A stretch of 52,638 nt of DNA from an uncultured Clostridia bacterium (GCA_947627425.1 CANQVZ010000011.1:1-52638), one strand, 5' to 3'. Numbered from the stretch's first letter, positions 7,826 through 16,465 are shown. Numbers and translations: made by a program. Notes: generated by a model not told the origin, from the sequence alone.

Positions 7826-8920
7826 TTATACAAATTTATCCGCAACATAGCCTATGCAGGTGTTTCTGGATACGCTCTTTGCTCTGTAAAGCGCCTTATC
7901 CGCCTTATCAATAAGCTCCTCGTATTCCTTCTCGTTCTTTATAAGACCCTCCGTAAAGCCTATACTTACGGTAACTCTTTCATAGCAGGAATATTCCGCG
8001 GGAATGTTGAGCGCCCTTACCTCTCTTAAGAGGTTGTTGGATATTTCTCTAAGCTTCTGGTTGGAGTGAGTTTTGGATATTCCTATAAACTCCTCGCCGC
8101 CGTATCTGTAGAATGTCAGGTCGTTCTTGCTGCCGAACTCCGTGAAGCACTTGCCTATTGTCTTAAGACATTCGTCGCCCTTTTCGTGTCCCTTGGTATC
8201 GTTGAGCTTTTTGAACCAGTCTATATCTATCATTATTATGCCCACGAACTTGGCGTTCTTGCTGTCCTCCGTGAGGTCGTCAAAGAGCTTGCGCCTGTTG
8301 TACATACCCGTGAGCTGGTCTACATATTTCTGCATGGAAAGTGTGTAGAGACCCTTGAAATGCTTTATTCTCGTGCCCTTGAGCACCTCGCCCAAATATA
8401 TGCCTATTATGGTGAATACGGTGTAGTGAATGAGGTCGAAGCCCGCAATGTATGTACTCTTTAAGAGAAATGACGAACCTATGGATATAAGCCACATTAT
8501 GCCCATCATTGTGTTTACCTTCCAGCTCTCGTCTATAACGATTATGGGAAGGAGTACGAACACGGGCAGAAGTATTGTAGCCATGTGCGCGTCGTAGCTC
8601 ACATTGAACTCCATACCCACGAGGAATATGCCTATTGCAAGTATATATGACATCCATATGCTATAGCCGGGGAGTATGACATTTTCAAGCAGTGCAAGAA
8701 AAGCTATAAAGCCTAAGGCAATAAGGTACACCATCCTGTTTGCGCTTATTGTCGGAGCAAAAAAGCTTGCAATAAAGAGCACAGCAAAAACAATGCTCAA
8801 TATGAAAAGTGAGCTGAAAAACATTTTTTCATTGGCTTCCCACAGTCTTATTGCATTGTTCTTGTAATCTTCTTTTGTAATTGTGTTTAAATCAAATCTT
8901 TTTAAAATTTTTCTAAGCAT
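7826..8920 (-). CDS. Membrane-bound diguanylate cyclase (GGDEF domain)
   Basis: Predicted to make cyclic di-GMP from two GTP at the inner face of the membrane. The 364-residue protein has an N-terminal cytoplasmic stretch, about six hydrophobic helices (residues ~35-190), then a GGDEF domain. The active-site loop is YRYGGEEFIGI, and the metal and substrate motif IMIDIDWFKKLND is intact, so activity is likely. The allosteric I-site RxxD is absent (the position reads SKND), so product inhibition through that site is not expected. The start at 8920 follows GGAGATGGAGCA; the upstream-extended frame has no ribosome site. No PilZ or EAL gene is nearby, and what the membrane part senses is unknown. 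Confidence 0.9.
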   Translation of the reverse strand: MLRKILKRFDLNTITKEDYKNNAIRLWEANEKMFFSSLFILSIVFAVLFIASFFAPTISANRMVYLIALGFIAFLALLENVILPGYSIWMSYILAIGIFLVGMEFNVSYDAHMATILLPVFVLLPIIVIDESWKVNTMMGIMWLISIGSSFLLKSTYIAGFDLIHYTVFTIIGIYLGEVLKGTRIKHFKGLYTLSMQKYVDQLTGMYNRRKLFDDLTEDSKNAKFVGIIMIDIDWFKKLNDTKGHEKGDECLKTIGKCFTEFGSKNDLTFYRYGGEEFIGISKTHSNQKLREISNNLLREVRALNIPAEYSCYERVTVSIGFTEGLIKNEKEYEELIDKADKALYRAKSVSRNTCIGYVADKFV

Positions 8921-8958
8921 TGCTCCATCTCCGATTTTGTATCCCCTTATCCAATATA

Positions 8959-8987
8959 ATATTAACACAAATAATAATATAAATCAA
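8959..8987 (-). promoter_or_regulatory. Promoter of the diguanylate cyclase gene
   Basis: On the minus strand TTGATT (8987-8982), 17 bases, TAATAT (8964-8959), about 40 bases before the start codon. Confidence 0.45.
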
Positions 8988-9057
8988 TATTTTTTAAAAT
9001 AAAAATACAAAAAAAATTCACAAATTTTTAAATTGTAAACCTTATTCACATACATAC

Positions 9058-9086
9058 TTTACAAAAAAGAATAGTTATGCTATATT
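9058..9086 (+). promoter_or_regulatory. Promoter of the candidate RNA at 9093
   Basis: TTTACA at 9058-9063, exactly 17 bases, TATATT at 9081-9086. No coding sequence with a ribosome site follows on this strand before nth at 12315. Confidence 0.55.
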
Positions 9087-9092
9087 ATAAGT

Positions 9093-9204
9093 AGAATAAT
9101 AAAGGTTGTTTGAGGTGGAAAATTTCGCCCCGTCCACACGCCGATGGCTTGACAGGGGAAACCTGAGAGATGCAGTAGAATGGGGCGGCTGCCAAACAAT
9201 CTTT
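9093..9204 (+). ncRNA. Candidate structured RNA, family not recognised
   Basis: A transcript from the 9058 promoter would be closed by a 12-pair stem, AAAGGTTGTTTG (9101-9112) with CAAACAATCTTT (9193-9204). Inside, CGCCCC (9126-9131) can pair with GGGGCG (9182-9187), and CAGG/CCTG (9153-9165) closes a GGAAA loop. GTGGA/TCCAC (9115-9135) offers an alternative pairing. A second hairpin, ACCGTTCGG/CCGAGCGGT, follows at 9216-9240. The open frames here lack ribosome sites. I compared it by eye with cyclic di-GMP, TPP, T-box, SRP and 6S patterns without a match. The 3' end is not clear, as no good U tract follows. Confidence 0.45.
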
Positions 9205-9241
9205 GATTATCGAATACCGTTCGGGCATTGTCCGAGCGGTA

Positions 9242-9312
9242 GAGATTGTCGAAAAAGTCAAAATATAAAAAATGTTATATACGGGCGTGCAATGCACGCC
9301 CCTACAAACCAC
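9242..9312 (+). repeat. Repeat element with GGGCGTGCAATGCACGCCC, plus orientation
   Basis: GATTGTCGAAAAAGTCAAAA followed by an AT-rich block repeats the segment at 5014-5050 in the same orientation; the inverted repeat GGGCGTGCAATGCACGCCC and CTACAAA follow. CCCCTACAA here and TTGTAGGGG at 9329 can pair, so this copy and the next form one large inverted structure. Confidence 0.6.
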
Positions 9313-9329
9313 TATGTGAACTAATCACT

Positions 9330-9390
9330 TGTAGGGGCGAGCATTGCTCGCCCGCAAAATTTTATACAATAAGGTGATTATCGCCACTCA
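9330..9390 (-). repeat. Terminator-attached repeat element, copy 3
   Basis: On the minus strand, just after the mazF terminator: GGCGATAATCACCTTATTG, then TATAAAATTTTG, then CGGGCGAGCAATGCTCGCCC and CTACAAG. It has the same order as the element after the liv terminator at 2961-3016. Confidence 0.6.
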
Positions 9391-9414
9391 AAAGAGAGCC
9401 TCACGGCTCCCTTA
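9391..9414 (-). terminator. Intrinsic terminator after mazF
   Basis: On the minus strand GGGAGCC and GGCTCTC pair around GTGA, followed by TTTT, 13 bases after the mazF stop. Confidence 0.7.
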
Positions 9415-9426
9415 TGTAGTAAAGAT

Positions 9427-9768
9427 CTATAGTCCCAGGCTTACAACAAGCCCCTTATTCACCTTTTCCATCATACCGCTGTCGAGGAAGCCTATTTTTT
9501 CCCGCAGTCTGCGCTTGTCTATTGTCCTGAGCTGTTCGAGAAGTATCACGGAGTCCTTGCTCAGCGAATAATGGCAGCTGTCCACCTCTATATGGGTAGG
9601 CAGCTTAGCCTTGTTTATCTGCGAAGTGATGGCTGCGCATATAACGGTGGGCGAGTATCTGTTGCCCACATCATTTTGAATTATGAGTACGGGTCTTATA
9701 CCTCCCTGCTCGGAGCCTATCACGGGGCTTAAGTCGGCATAAAAAATATCTCCTCTTTTAACGATCAA
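9427..9768 (-). CDS. mazF: MazF/NdoA-family mRNA interferase (toxin)
   Basis: Ribosome-independent endoribonuclease of the MazF/PemK/EndoA family, 113 residues. The sequence [30 protein letters not shown] is split here by its key motifs: [25 protein letters not shown] with the catalytic Arg, AAITSQ with the catalytic Thr/Ser region, and [18 protein letters not shown]. It is strikingly like Bacillus NdoA. I prefer the TTG at 9768 because it gives MIVKRGD as in Bacillus and has AGGGTG about 10 bases upstream; a GTG at 9777 is the alternative. It lies after alr as in Bacillus, but no antitoxin gene fits in the ~98 bases between them. Confidence 0.9.
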   Translation of the reverse strand: MIVKRGDIFYADLSPVIGSEQGGIRPVLIIQNDVGNRYSPTVICAAITSQINKAKLPTHIEVDSCHYSLSKDSVILLEQLRTIDKRRLREKIGFLDSGMMEKVNKGLVVSLGL

Positions 9769-9866
9769 AACTATCACACCCTGCCAAATAAGTTTCTGTC
9801 TTATATAAAGCTTTTCTTATGTGATATTATGTACCGCTTTGAATTTTTTTAAACCTGTTTTGATAT

Positions 9867-11018
9867 TTATTTTTTGTGAGTATTTATTATTTCCCCTCTT
9901 TTGATATATACTCTGGGTACTCTCTTGCCCACATTGCACACAATTTCATAATTTATGGTGCCCGAAAGCGCTGCAAGCTCCTCGCAGGACACCGTGTTTT
10001 TGCCGTCGCTGCCCATTATTATAACGCTGTCGCCCTCGCGCACATCCGGTATGTAGGTCACATCCGCCATCATCTGATCCATGCACACATTTCCGCGCAC
10101 GGGCGCATAATGCCCTCTTATTATCACCCTCGCCTTGTTTGAGAGCCTGCGCGAATATCCGTCGGCATAGCCTATGGGTATTGTGGCAAGCCTTGTTTTT
10201 TTGTCTGTGAAATATGTCCTGCCGTAGCCTATGCTCACATTTTCGTCAAGCTCCTTCACAAAGCTTATCTGCGATCTGAGGCTCATTGCGGGCTTGAGCT
10301 CTATTGTATGCTTCACCTCGTCGCTGGGATAAAGACCGTAAATTATAATGCCTGCTCTCACCATATCGAGCCTTAATTCGGGCATATCGAGTATGGCTCC
10401 GCTGTTGGCGCAGTGCCTTATAAAGTCCTTATGTCCGCGCCTGTTCAGCTCGTCTGTGACATAGCGGAATTTTCTGTACTGTTCGTATGTAAAGTCCTTG
10501 TCCTTTTCGTCGGCTGTTGCAAAGTGAGTGAATACGCCCGTCACATTCACATTGGGCAGGGCGAATATTTTTTCCATATCGTCTATGCACTCGTCCGTGG
10601 GCTGAAAGCCTATCCTGCTCATGCCCGTGTCCACCTTTATATGCACATAAGCCTGTTTGCCGAGACCTTGGGCTATGTCGGATATGCGCCTTGCCGTTTC
10701 AAGGCTGAAAACCGTCTGTGTGAGGCTGTTGTTTATGACCGTTTCAAGCTGTCCCTCGACCGTGTTGCCGAGTATCAGAACGGGTACTCTTATGCTCCAC
10801 TGCCTTATCTGCACGCCCTCGTCGCAGGTGGCTACGGCAAGCTCGTCGGCGCCGTTATAAAGGCATACCTTCGACACCTCCTCGGCGCCGTGACCGTAGG
10901 CGTCAGCCTTCACCACGGCAAGCAGTCTTGAACCGCCGAGCGTTTTCTTTATTTCCCTTACATTGTGAGCTATGGCGTCAAGGTCTATCTCCGCCAGCAG
11001 TCTGTGGTATTCGTACAT
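9867..11018 (-). CDS. alr: Alanine racemase
   Basis: PLP enzyme that interconverts L- and D-alanine for peptidoglycan; in spore formers it can also control alanine-dependent germination. It has 383 residues, the full family length. The PLP lysine is Lys37 in AVVKADAYGHG, and the second catalytic base is the Tyr of GYGRTY, followed by the family motif TIPIGYADGYSR. The start at 11018 follows AAGGAGC. Upstream by 12 bases is the LolA-like lipoprotein gene and downstream is mazF. This matches the ydcC-alr-ndoA order of Bacillus and the gerS-alr2 pair of Clostridioides difficile. Confidence 0.95.
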   Translation of the reverse strand: MYEYHRLLAEIDLDAIAHNVREIKKTLGGSRLLAVVKADAYGHGAEEVSKVCLYNGADELAVATCDEGVQIRQWSIRVPVLILGNTVEGQLETVINNSLTQTVFSLETARRISDIAQGLGKQAYVHIKVDTGMSRIGFQPTDECIDDMEKIFALPNVNVTGVFTHFATADEKDKDFTYEQYRKFRYVTDELNRRGHKDFIRHCANSGAILDMPELRLDMVRAGIIIYGLYPSDEVKHTIELKPAMSLRSQISFVKELDENVSIGYGRTYFTDKKTRLATIPIGYADGYSRRLSNKARVIIRGHYAPVRGNVCMDQMMADVTYIPDVREGDSVIIMGSDGKNTVSCEELAALSGTINYEIVCNVGKRVPRVYIKRGEIINTHKK

Positions 11019-11030
11019 TATAAAAGCTCC

Positions 11031-11642
11031 TTATTTATCCAAAGTAAAGTCCTTTTCACCTATATTGCAATTATAAACGAAATTTTCAAATTCTTCAACT
11101 ATTCTTTCATTGTTTTCGCTGTCGTATATCACAAGTCTTACGGGCAGCTGCGTCTTGTTGTCCACCCAGAGCTTTTCGGTGCACATGAGAGGGCTGTCGC
11201 CCGCAAGCTTGGCTTCGAGCACAGTGCAGAGGCTTTCATCAAGGCTTGCGCTCTCAACGCCCACATCCTTGCTCTTTACATAGTTTTCCATGAAGCTGAA
11301 AAGTATTATCTCGCGCCTTGACGCCTTGTCGGGCGGGTCAACGCTTATTTTGTTTTCCTTCACAAGCGGATCGTAGTGCCACACCATATTTCCGTCATAG
11401 AGCACTATGTTGTCCCTGTAGTTTTCGGGCGAGGAGGTTTTTATCCTGTACCGTCCGTCTCTTGAGGCAAGCTGTGTTGCCTCATACACGGTTTCGCCCT
11501 TGTTGGATATGTAGGTCAGCGTGCAGTCGGTAGAATACGAATCCATAGCCATAAGCTTATCCTGTATGGAGGGATAGCTTTTTTTGCCCGACGCGCAGCC
11601 TGTCATAAGTAAGATAGCCAAAAATAAAAATAGTCTTTTCAT
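11031..11642 (-). CDS. LolA-like lipoprotein of the YdcC/GerS type
   Basis: Predicted lipoprotein of 203 residues. The signal peptide MKRLFLFLAILLMTGC ends in a lipobox with Cys16 as the lipidated residue. The mature part is rich in beta strands with a LolA/LolB-like pattern (GRYRIKTSSPENYRDNIVLYDGNMVWHYD), the fold reported for C. difficile GerS, a sporulation lipoprotein needed for cortex hydrolysis in germination. The neighbour is decisive: it is 12 bases upstream of alr, as gerS is with alr2 and ydcC with alr. The sporulation role is inferred from family and context. Confidence 0.75.
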   Translation of the reverse strand: MKRLFLFLAILLMTGCASGKKSYPSIQDKLMAMDSYSTDCTLTYISNKGETVYEATQLASRDGRYRIKTSSPENYRDNIVLYDGNMVWHYDPLVKENKISVDPPDKASRREIILFSFMENYVKSKDVGVESASLDESLCTVLEAKLAGDSPLMCTEKLWVDNKTQLPVRLVIYDSENNERIVEEFENFVYNCNIGEKDFTLDK

Positions 11643-11693
11643 ATATACTCCCGATACTTTATAGGTAATTATATGAAAAGACTATATTTTTCA

Positions 11694-12188
11694 TCACTTT
11701 TTTTTGTTTTTGTTCTTAGCCGCCTGCTTGGCTGCTTTCTTTTCCGCCTTAGCCTTTTCCTTCTTTTCCTGCTCGATCGCCTTGAGCTGTTCGGGAGATT
11801 TAAGACCTACCATATTCACGATGTAAAGTCCCGCTATCTCGATCTTGACGGTCTTTTTGACAGGAAGTGCCTCGTAAAGGTGCTTGTCTGTAGTCATGAG
11901 AGTAAGTATCTGAGGACCTATCTTGACCTTCACAAAGTACATCTTCACAAGCGCCGCGCGCTTAGGCATATTGTCTGTGACTGCCTTGGGCAGAGATTTT
12001 ATGTTGGTTATTCTGTCACGCGTTTTATCTATGATAAAAGCAGTCTGGAGCATTTTGTTCTGCTCTATAAATTCGTTCTGCTCATCCATCTTTTTGTAGG
12101 CTTTTTTGCTCAGAAAAATAAGTATGCCTACTATGACCGCAATAATAAGAACTATCAGCAAGAGCCAGTCAGCCCATGTCATAGTCAT
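11694..12188 (-). CDS. Single-pass membrane protein with Lys/Ala-rich tail
   Basis: Unknown protein of 164 residues. One N-terminal membrane helix (WLLLIVLIIAVIVGILIFL) is followed by a soluble domain of ~95 residues with mixed strands (YFVKVKIGPQILTLMTTDKHLYEAL), and the C-terminus is a charged Lys/Ala/Glu helix (EKAKAEKKAAKQAAKNKNKKK region). The start at 12188 has AAAGGAGG 7 bases before it. Thirty-six extra bases in frame upstream have no ribosome site. It ends 51 bases before the lipoprotein gene on the same strand and may share a transcript with it. No function is proposed. Confidence 0.75.
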   Translation of the reverse strand: MTMTWADWLLLIVLIIAVIVGILIFLSKKAYKKMDEQNEFIEQNKMLQTAFIIDKTRDRITNIKSLPKAVTDNMPKRAALVKMYFVKVKIGPQILTLMTTDKHLYEALPVKKTVKIEIAGLYIVNMVGLKSPEQLKAIEQEKKEKAKAEKKAAKQAAKNKNKKK

Positions 12189-12314
12189 AGCTCCGCCTCC
12201 TTTCACTATGTTTGCCTTCCCCAAAAAAGGAAGTATATATATAATTTATCATTATTGACAAGGCTTGTCAAGTCAACTATACTTAAATTAACAAAAAATC
12301 AAAGGAGAAATATC

Positions 12315-12959
12315 ATGCAGGATAAAATGAAAACAAAGGTAAAAAATGTGCTTGATGCGCTGGACAGGGAATATCCCACGGAGGATAAATGCTATCTTCA
12401 CTACGAAAAGCCCTATGAGCTTCTTGTTGCCACAATGCTTAGCGCACAATGCACGGATGACAGAGTGAATATGGTCACGGCGGAGCTTTTCAAGAAGTAC
12501 ACGAGCCTTGAAGCCTTCGCAAATGCCGATTTAAAGGAGCTTGAAAGGGATATACATTCCACGGGCTTTTATCACAACAAGGCAAAGAACATCATAGCTG
12601 CGGCAAATGAGCTTATAGAGCGCCACGGCGGCAAAATGCCCTCGGATATAGAAGAGCTTACGGCGCTTGCGGGAGTGGGCAGAAAGACCGCAAATGTAGT
12701 GAGGACGCATATTTTCCACATACCGAGCATAGTTGTGGACACCCATGTCAAGAGGATAAGCAATAAGCTTGGGCTTGTGGACTGCGACGACCCCGTCAAG
12801 ATAGAGTTTGAGCTTATGAAGATATTTCCCGAGGAGCATTGGGGAAGGTATAACACACAGGTGATAGCCCACGGCAGAAAGGTCTGCAAGGCAAGAAAGC
12901 CCGAGTGCGGGGAGTGCGTTCTGCGGGAGCATTGCGACGAATATAATAAAGCGAAATGA
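12315..12959 (+). CDS. nth: Endonuclease III
   Basis: DNA glycosylase and AP lyase of base excision repair, acting on oxidised pyrimidines. It has 214 residues, the usual length. The helix-hairpin-helix is LTALAGVGRKTANVV with the catalytic Lys124; the catalytic Asp is Asp142 in VVDTHVKR. Four cysteines at 191, 198, 201 and 207 (C-X6-C-X2-C-X5-C) bind the 4Fe-4S cluster. The start at 12315 follows AAAGGAGAAATATC; the open frame upstream runs antisense over the preceding gene and is not real. It appears to be a single gene, divergent from the membrane-protein gene. Confidence 0.96.
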   Translation: MQDKMKTKVKNVLDALDREYPTEDKCYLHYEKPYELLVATMLSAQCTDDRVNMVTAELFKKYTSLEAFANADLKELERDIHSTGFYHNKAKNIIAAANELIERHGGKMPSDIEELTALAGVGRKTANVVRTHIFHIPSIVVDTHVKRISNKLGLVDCDDPVKIEFELMKIFPEEHWGRYNTQVIAHGRKVCKARKPECGECVLREHCDEYNKAK

Positions 12960-12961
12960 AA

Positions 12962-12982
12962 AAGCCCCCGAAATGGGGGCTT
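12962..12982 (+). terminator. Hairpin after nth
   Basis: AAGCCCCC and GGGGGCTT pair around GAAAT just after the stop. The U run after it is short, so termination may be partial. Confidence 0.6.
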
Positions 12983-13028
12983 ATAGATTGTCATTTTATA
13001 AAAAAATAAAAACTTTTTCAAAAAACTA

Positions 13029-13064
13029 TTGACAAAGCGCTGTATTAACTGTATTATAAACAGT
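13029..13064 (+). promoter_or_regulatory. Promoter and likely operator of the first GntR-ABC module
   Basis: TTGACA at 13029-13034, 17 bases, TATTAT at 13052-13057. The inverted repeat ACTGT-N7-ACAGT (13048-13064) covers the -10 box. Autoregulation by the GntR protein encoded next is the simplest reading. Confidence 0.65.
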
Positions 13065-13102
13065 AGACAGATAATACAAAGCAACCCCAAGGAGGTGACA
13101 CA

Positions 13103-13468
13103 ATGGAGCTTAACTACGGTGACCACAGACCGATATATGAGCAGATAAAGGAAAAGACCAAGGAATACATAATAAACGGCGCCATGGCGGAGCACGAGCG
13201 TCTGCCGTCGGTGCGCGAGATAGCGGGTCAGCTTGCCATAAATCCCAACACCATTCAGCGGGCGTATAAGGAGCTGGAGAGCGAGGGCTATATTTATTCG
13301 CAGAAGGCTAAGGGATATTTTGTGGCGCCCATGAAAAAGAGCGTGCAGGCGATAAAGCGCGAGGAGGCAATGCAGAGCCTTGAAGTCACGCTTAAGGAGC
13401 TTAAGTATCTGGGAGAGGATAAGGAGAGTATAGACGGTCTGGTGAGTAAGGTATATGAAAATCAATGA
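13103..13468 (+). CDS. GntR-family (YtrA-type) transcriptional repressor
   Basis: Cytoplasmic DNA-binding regulator of 121 residues. The N-terminal winged helix-turn-helix is typical: IYEQIKEKTKEYIINGAM, then LPSVREIAGQLAINPNTIQRAY with the recognition helix, then the wing YIYSQKAKGYFV. The C-terminal ~45 residues form a short helical dimerisation part, as in YtrA-type GntR proteins, which usually repress an adjacent ABC exporter operon. The start follows AAGGAGGTGACACA. The ABC genes begin 28 bases downstream on the same strand. The effector is unknown; YtrA regulators often answer to cell-wall antibiotics, which is family knowledge and not seen here. Confidence 0.88.
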   Translation: MELNYGDHRPIYEQIKEKTKEYIINGAMAEHERLPSVREIAGQLAINPNTIQRAYKELESEGYIYSQKAKGYFVAPMKKSVQAIKREEAMQSLEVTLKELKYLGEDKESIDGLVSKVYENQ

Positions 13469-13496
13469 AGATGTCAAATAAAAAAGGAGGGAAAAT

Positions 13497-14417
13497 ATGA
13501 CGGACTATGATGTAATGATAAAGGCTCGGAATGTTACAAAGAGCTTTGACGGCTTCAAGGCGCTTGACGCGCTCGATCTCACCGTAAGGAAGGGCTCGGT
13601 TTACGGGCTTATAGGTCCAAACGGCGCAGGCAAGACCACTTTTATAAAAAGCCTCATGGGCATTTACCGCACCGACGGCGGAAATATAAGCGTAATGGGC
13701 GAAGGGGTGTATGAAAACACACCGCTTAAGCAGAAAATAATATATATAAGCGACGATCTGTTTTTCTTTACCACCTATTCCGTAAAGGAAATGGCAAAGT
13801 ATTATGCCGAGGTCTATAAAAGCTTCGACTGGGAGATATTTGAAAAGCTCGGCTCTATATTCAAGATAGATGTAAAGAGGAAGTGCAGGAGGCTCTCAAA
13901 GGGTATGCAGAAGCAGGTGGCTTTCTGGCTGGGCATATGCACAAAGCCCGAGGTCATGGTGCTGGACGAGCCTGTGGACGGTCTTGACCCCGTAATGAGG
14001 CGCAACACCTGGGCAATACTTTTGCAGGAGGTTGCCGAAAGGGGTATGACCGTGCTTGTTTCAAGCCATAATTTAAGAGAGCTTGAGGATGTCTGTGACA
14101 ATGTGGGCATAATGTTCAATGGTAAGGTAGTGCTTGAAAAGAGCCTTGATGATGTGAAGGGCGAGATACACAAGCTGCAAATTGCCTTTGAGGGCGGCGC
14201 TATGCCCGATGAGCTTGCAAAAGAGCTCAATATATTGCACAGCTCCAAATTCGGCAGCGTGCAGACCTGCATTGTAAAGGGCGATGCCGAGGGTATAAAG
14301 AAGGTCTGCGGGGCTCATTCTCCGCTCATATGCGACATTCTGCCCCTCACTCTGGAGGAGATATTTATTTACGAGCTGGGAGGTATGGGATATGAATTTG
14401 AAAACATACTTATTTGA
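13497..14417 (+). CDS. ABC exporter ATP-binding protein
   Basis: ATPase of an exporter-type ABC transporter, 306 residues. Walker A GPNGAGKT is at residues 40-47, the signature is LSKGMQKQVAF (LSKG in place of LSGG), Walker B is VMVLDEPVDGLDP, and the switch histidine is in SSHNLRELE. The C-terminal ~80 residues extend beyond the ATPase core, as in BcrA/YtrB-type proteins. The start has AAAGGAGGG 5-6 bases before it. It overlaps the permease gene by 26 bases. Together with the GntR gene it forms a three-gene operon of the ytr kind. Confidence 0.9.
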   Translation: MTDYDVMIKARNVTKSFDGFKALDALDLTVRKGSVYGLIGPNGAGKTTFIKSLMGIYRTDGGNISVMGEGVYENTPLKQKIIYISDDLFFFTTYSVKEMAKYYAEVYKSFDWEIFEKLGSIFKIDVKRKCRRLSKGMQKQVAFWLGICTKPEVMVLDEPVDGLDPVMRRNTWAILLQEVAERGMTVLVSSHNLRELEDVCDNVGIMFNGKVVLEKSLDDVKGEIHKLQIAFEGGAMPDELAKELNILHSSKFGSVQTCIVKGDAEGIKKVCGAHSPLICDILPLTLEEIFIYELGGMGYEFENILI

Positions 14418-16455
14418 TAAGGCTACGATAAAATCGGATATAAAGCGCTTTTGGTGGGTGCCTGCCATATTCATGCTCCTGCTTGCGCTCTTTGTGCTGC
14501 CCAGAGCCGTTTACAGCATAGATACGGGCATGGGCTTTGACATAAACCATATGAGCGATGAGGGCTTCTTTGCGCTTATGTTCGGCTTTTTCCTGCCGGG
14601 TATGATCTTTTCATACCTCCACAAGGGGAACGCCGTGTCCTTTGTTCACGGTATGCCGTCAAAGAGGACTACGATATTCATTTCGCATATTTTTTCGGGG
14701 CTTATTATGCTCTATCTGCCAATTATAATAGGCGGCATTGTGATAGGCGCGGAGGGTCTTTATTTTGAGGGACATATACACTATGCGCTTAAATATATGT
14801 ATACCTGCGGCATTTACGCCACGCTTGCGTTCATGACAACCACATTTGCCATGCTCATTTCGGGCAACACGGTGGCGGGCTATCTTTTCTCATTGGGATT
14901 TATAATTCTTCCCGGCTTTGCGGTGACATTTACCGAGGCAATATTGAGCACAAATGTGTTCGGCTTCCTGCGCTTTGAAAAGGATATAATAGGCTTCATT
15001 TATCTCACATTCATAGACGAGGTCTGCACATGGAAGTCGCTTTGGTACATAGCGCTTATAATAATTCTGTTTTTTGTATGCATATGGCTCTACAGGATAA
15101 GGAGGCTTGAAAACTACGACGAGATAGTCGCCTTCAATCCCCTTAAGATAGTATTTATGTACACCGTCGCAATATGCTTCGGCTACTTCGGCTATGTGAT
15201 CTTTTACGACATAACGGATATAAACGCGCTTTTCCTTGCCGTTCTGCCCCTTGGCTTTGCGGCGCTCATAGCGGCTTATATGCTCAACAAAAAGAGCTTC
15301 ACCTTCAAGGGCGTCCTTAAACATATGATAATTTTCACGGCTTTGATCGCCGCCGTAAAGATAACCATAGCCTATGACCTTACGGGCTACGAAAGGCGTG
15401 TTCCAGATGTGTCGGAGCTTGCGAGCATATCGCCCTATGACGAGGACGCGGACAGCACATATTATCAATATTACAAAGTTAATAAGGGAGAAGCGGTGTA
15501 TGCTAATAAGGGATATCTCTTGATGCACCCCATAGATGTCTCCGTGAAGGACGAAAAGACAATGTCGGAGCTTATAAGCATTCACAAAAACATACTCGAA
15601 AGAGAAAGACCCATGTTTAAGGCTCATGACGAAAACGACAATTGGGACAGCAACATAAAGCTTGTCTATAACCTCAAGGACGGAAAGCATATCACCAGAT
15701 TTTACAGATTTAAGCTCTCCGACTATGACGACTGCATTGCGCCATATTATGAAAACGAGCAGTATAAGCTTGCGCATTATCCCCTGATGAACGGAGTAAA
15801 GAAAAGCATAAAATATGTGACCTATGACAATCCCGTGCTTGCAAATTCCATTGAGCTTGCGAATATAGACAGGGATAAGCTCGAGGAGGCGCTGAAGCGG
15901 GATATAGCTTCTCTCACATATGATACCTTTAAGGAGGAGATAAATTCATACAATTCGGGCGAATACATCACCATAAACTATACCGAGGATATAGACTACG
16001 AGGGCAGGACCTACACCTACAACAATTCGCTTGATTTTACATTAAACAGGGAATTTAAGAATACCTACGCCCTTATATCGGACTACATGGCTGATCATGC
16101 CGGCAAGTATATAGATCCTGACGACTTCAGGGGTGTATATATTGCTGCCGACCCTTATTATGAGGACTATGAAACGGGCGAGGAACGCTACGAAACAGAG
16201 GCCAATATAATGAATAAGGGCGAGATGAGGGCAGTGTTTGACGCTCTCAGAACAAATTCGCAGTATATAGACGAGAGCATAGACAACACCGAAATGCGCG
16301 AGGTCTATATAACCTTCACAAGGGACGGCGAATCACAGTACGGTCAGCATAAGGCGCATATATTCAAGCCGTATAATCAGATACCGCCCGAAATAAGGAA
16401 GTATCTGAAGGAAACAAAACCCGAAAAAACGGTGCATACCGGAACTTTGGGTTGA
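14392..16455 (+). CDS. ABC transporter permease with large extracytoplasmic domain (DUF6449-like)
   Basis: Membrane partner of the preceding ATPase, 687 residues. The first ~330 residues hold about nine hydrophobic segments. The remainder is a large charged soluble domain, Tyr/Asp/Glu-rich (PYDEDADSTYYQYYKVN), probably outside the membrane. This architecture is known from ytr-type permeases of Firmicutes carrying a DUF6449-like C-terminal part; the family name is from memory and not certain. The start at 14392 follows GGGAGGTATGGGAT inside the ATPase gene. The C-terminal domain may sense or bind the exported or harmful compound; that is inference. Confidence 0.8.
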   Translation: MNLKTYLFDKATIKSDIKRFWWVPAIFMLLLALFVLPRAVYSIDTGMGFDINHMSDEGFFALMFGFFLPGMIFSYLHKGNAVSFVHGMPSKRTTIFISHIFSGLIMLYLPIIIGGIVIGAEGLYFEGHIHYALKYMYTCGIYATLAFMTTTFAMLISGNTVAGYLFSLGFIILPGFAVTFTEAILSTNVFGFLRFEKDIIGFIYLTFIDEVCTWKSLWYIALIIILFFVCIWLYRIRRLENYDEIVAFNPLKIVFMYTVAICFGYFGYVIFYDITDINALFLAVLPLGFAALIAAYMLNKKSFTFKGVLKHMIIFTALIAAVKITIAYDLTGYERRVPDVSELASISPYDEDADSTYYQYYKVNKGEAVYANKGYLLMHPIDVSVKDEKTMSELISIHKNILERERPMFKAHDENDNWDSNIKLVYNLKDGKHITRFYRFKLSDYDDCIAPYYENEQYKLAHYPLMNGVKKSIKYVTYDNPVLANSIELANIDRDKLEEALKRDIASLTYDTFKEEINSYNSGEYITINYTEDIDYEGRTYTYNNSLDFTLNREFKNTYALISDYMADHAGKYIDPDDFRGVYIAADPYYEDYETGEERYETEANIMNKGEMRAVFDALRTNSQYIDESIDNTEMREVYITFTRDGESQYGQHKAHIFKPYNQIPPEIRKYLKETKPEKTVHTGTLG

Positions 16456-16465
16456 GAATGAAAAA

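Noticed and set aside
9093..9240. Cyclic di-GMP, TPP, T-box, SRP or 6S RNA
   Set aside because: None of the conserved core sequences of these families was found; the RNA is kept only as an unassigned candidate.
11673..12314. Upstream extension of nth by 214 codons
   Set aside because: The extension lies antisense to the membrane-protein gene; a good ribosome site and the family start are at 12315.
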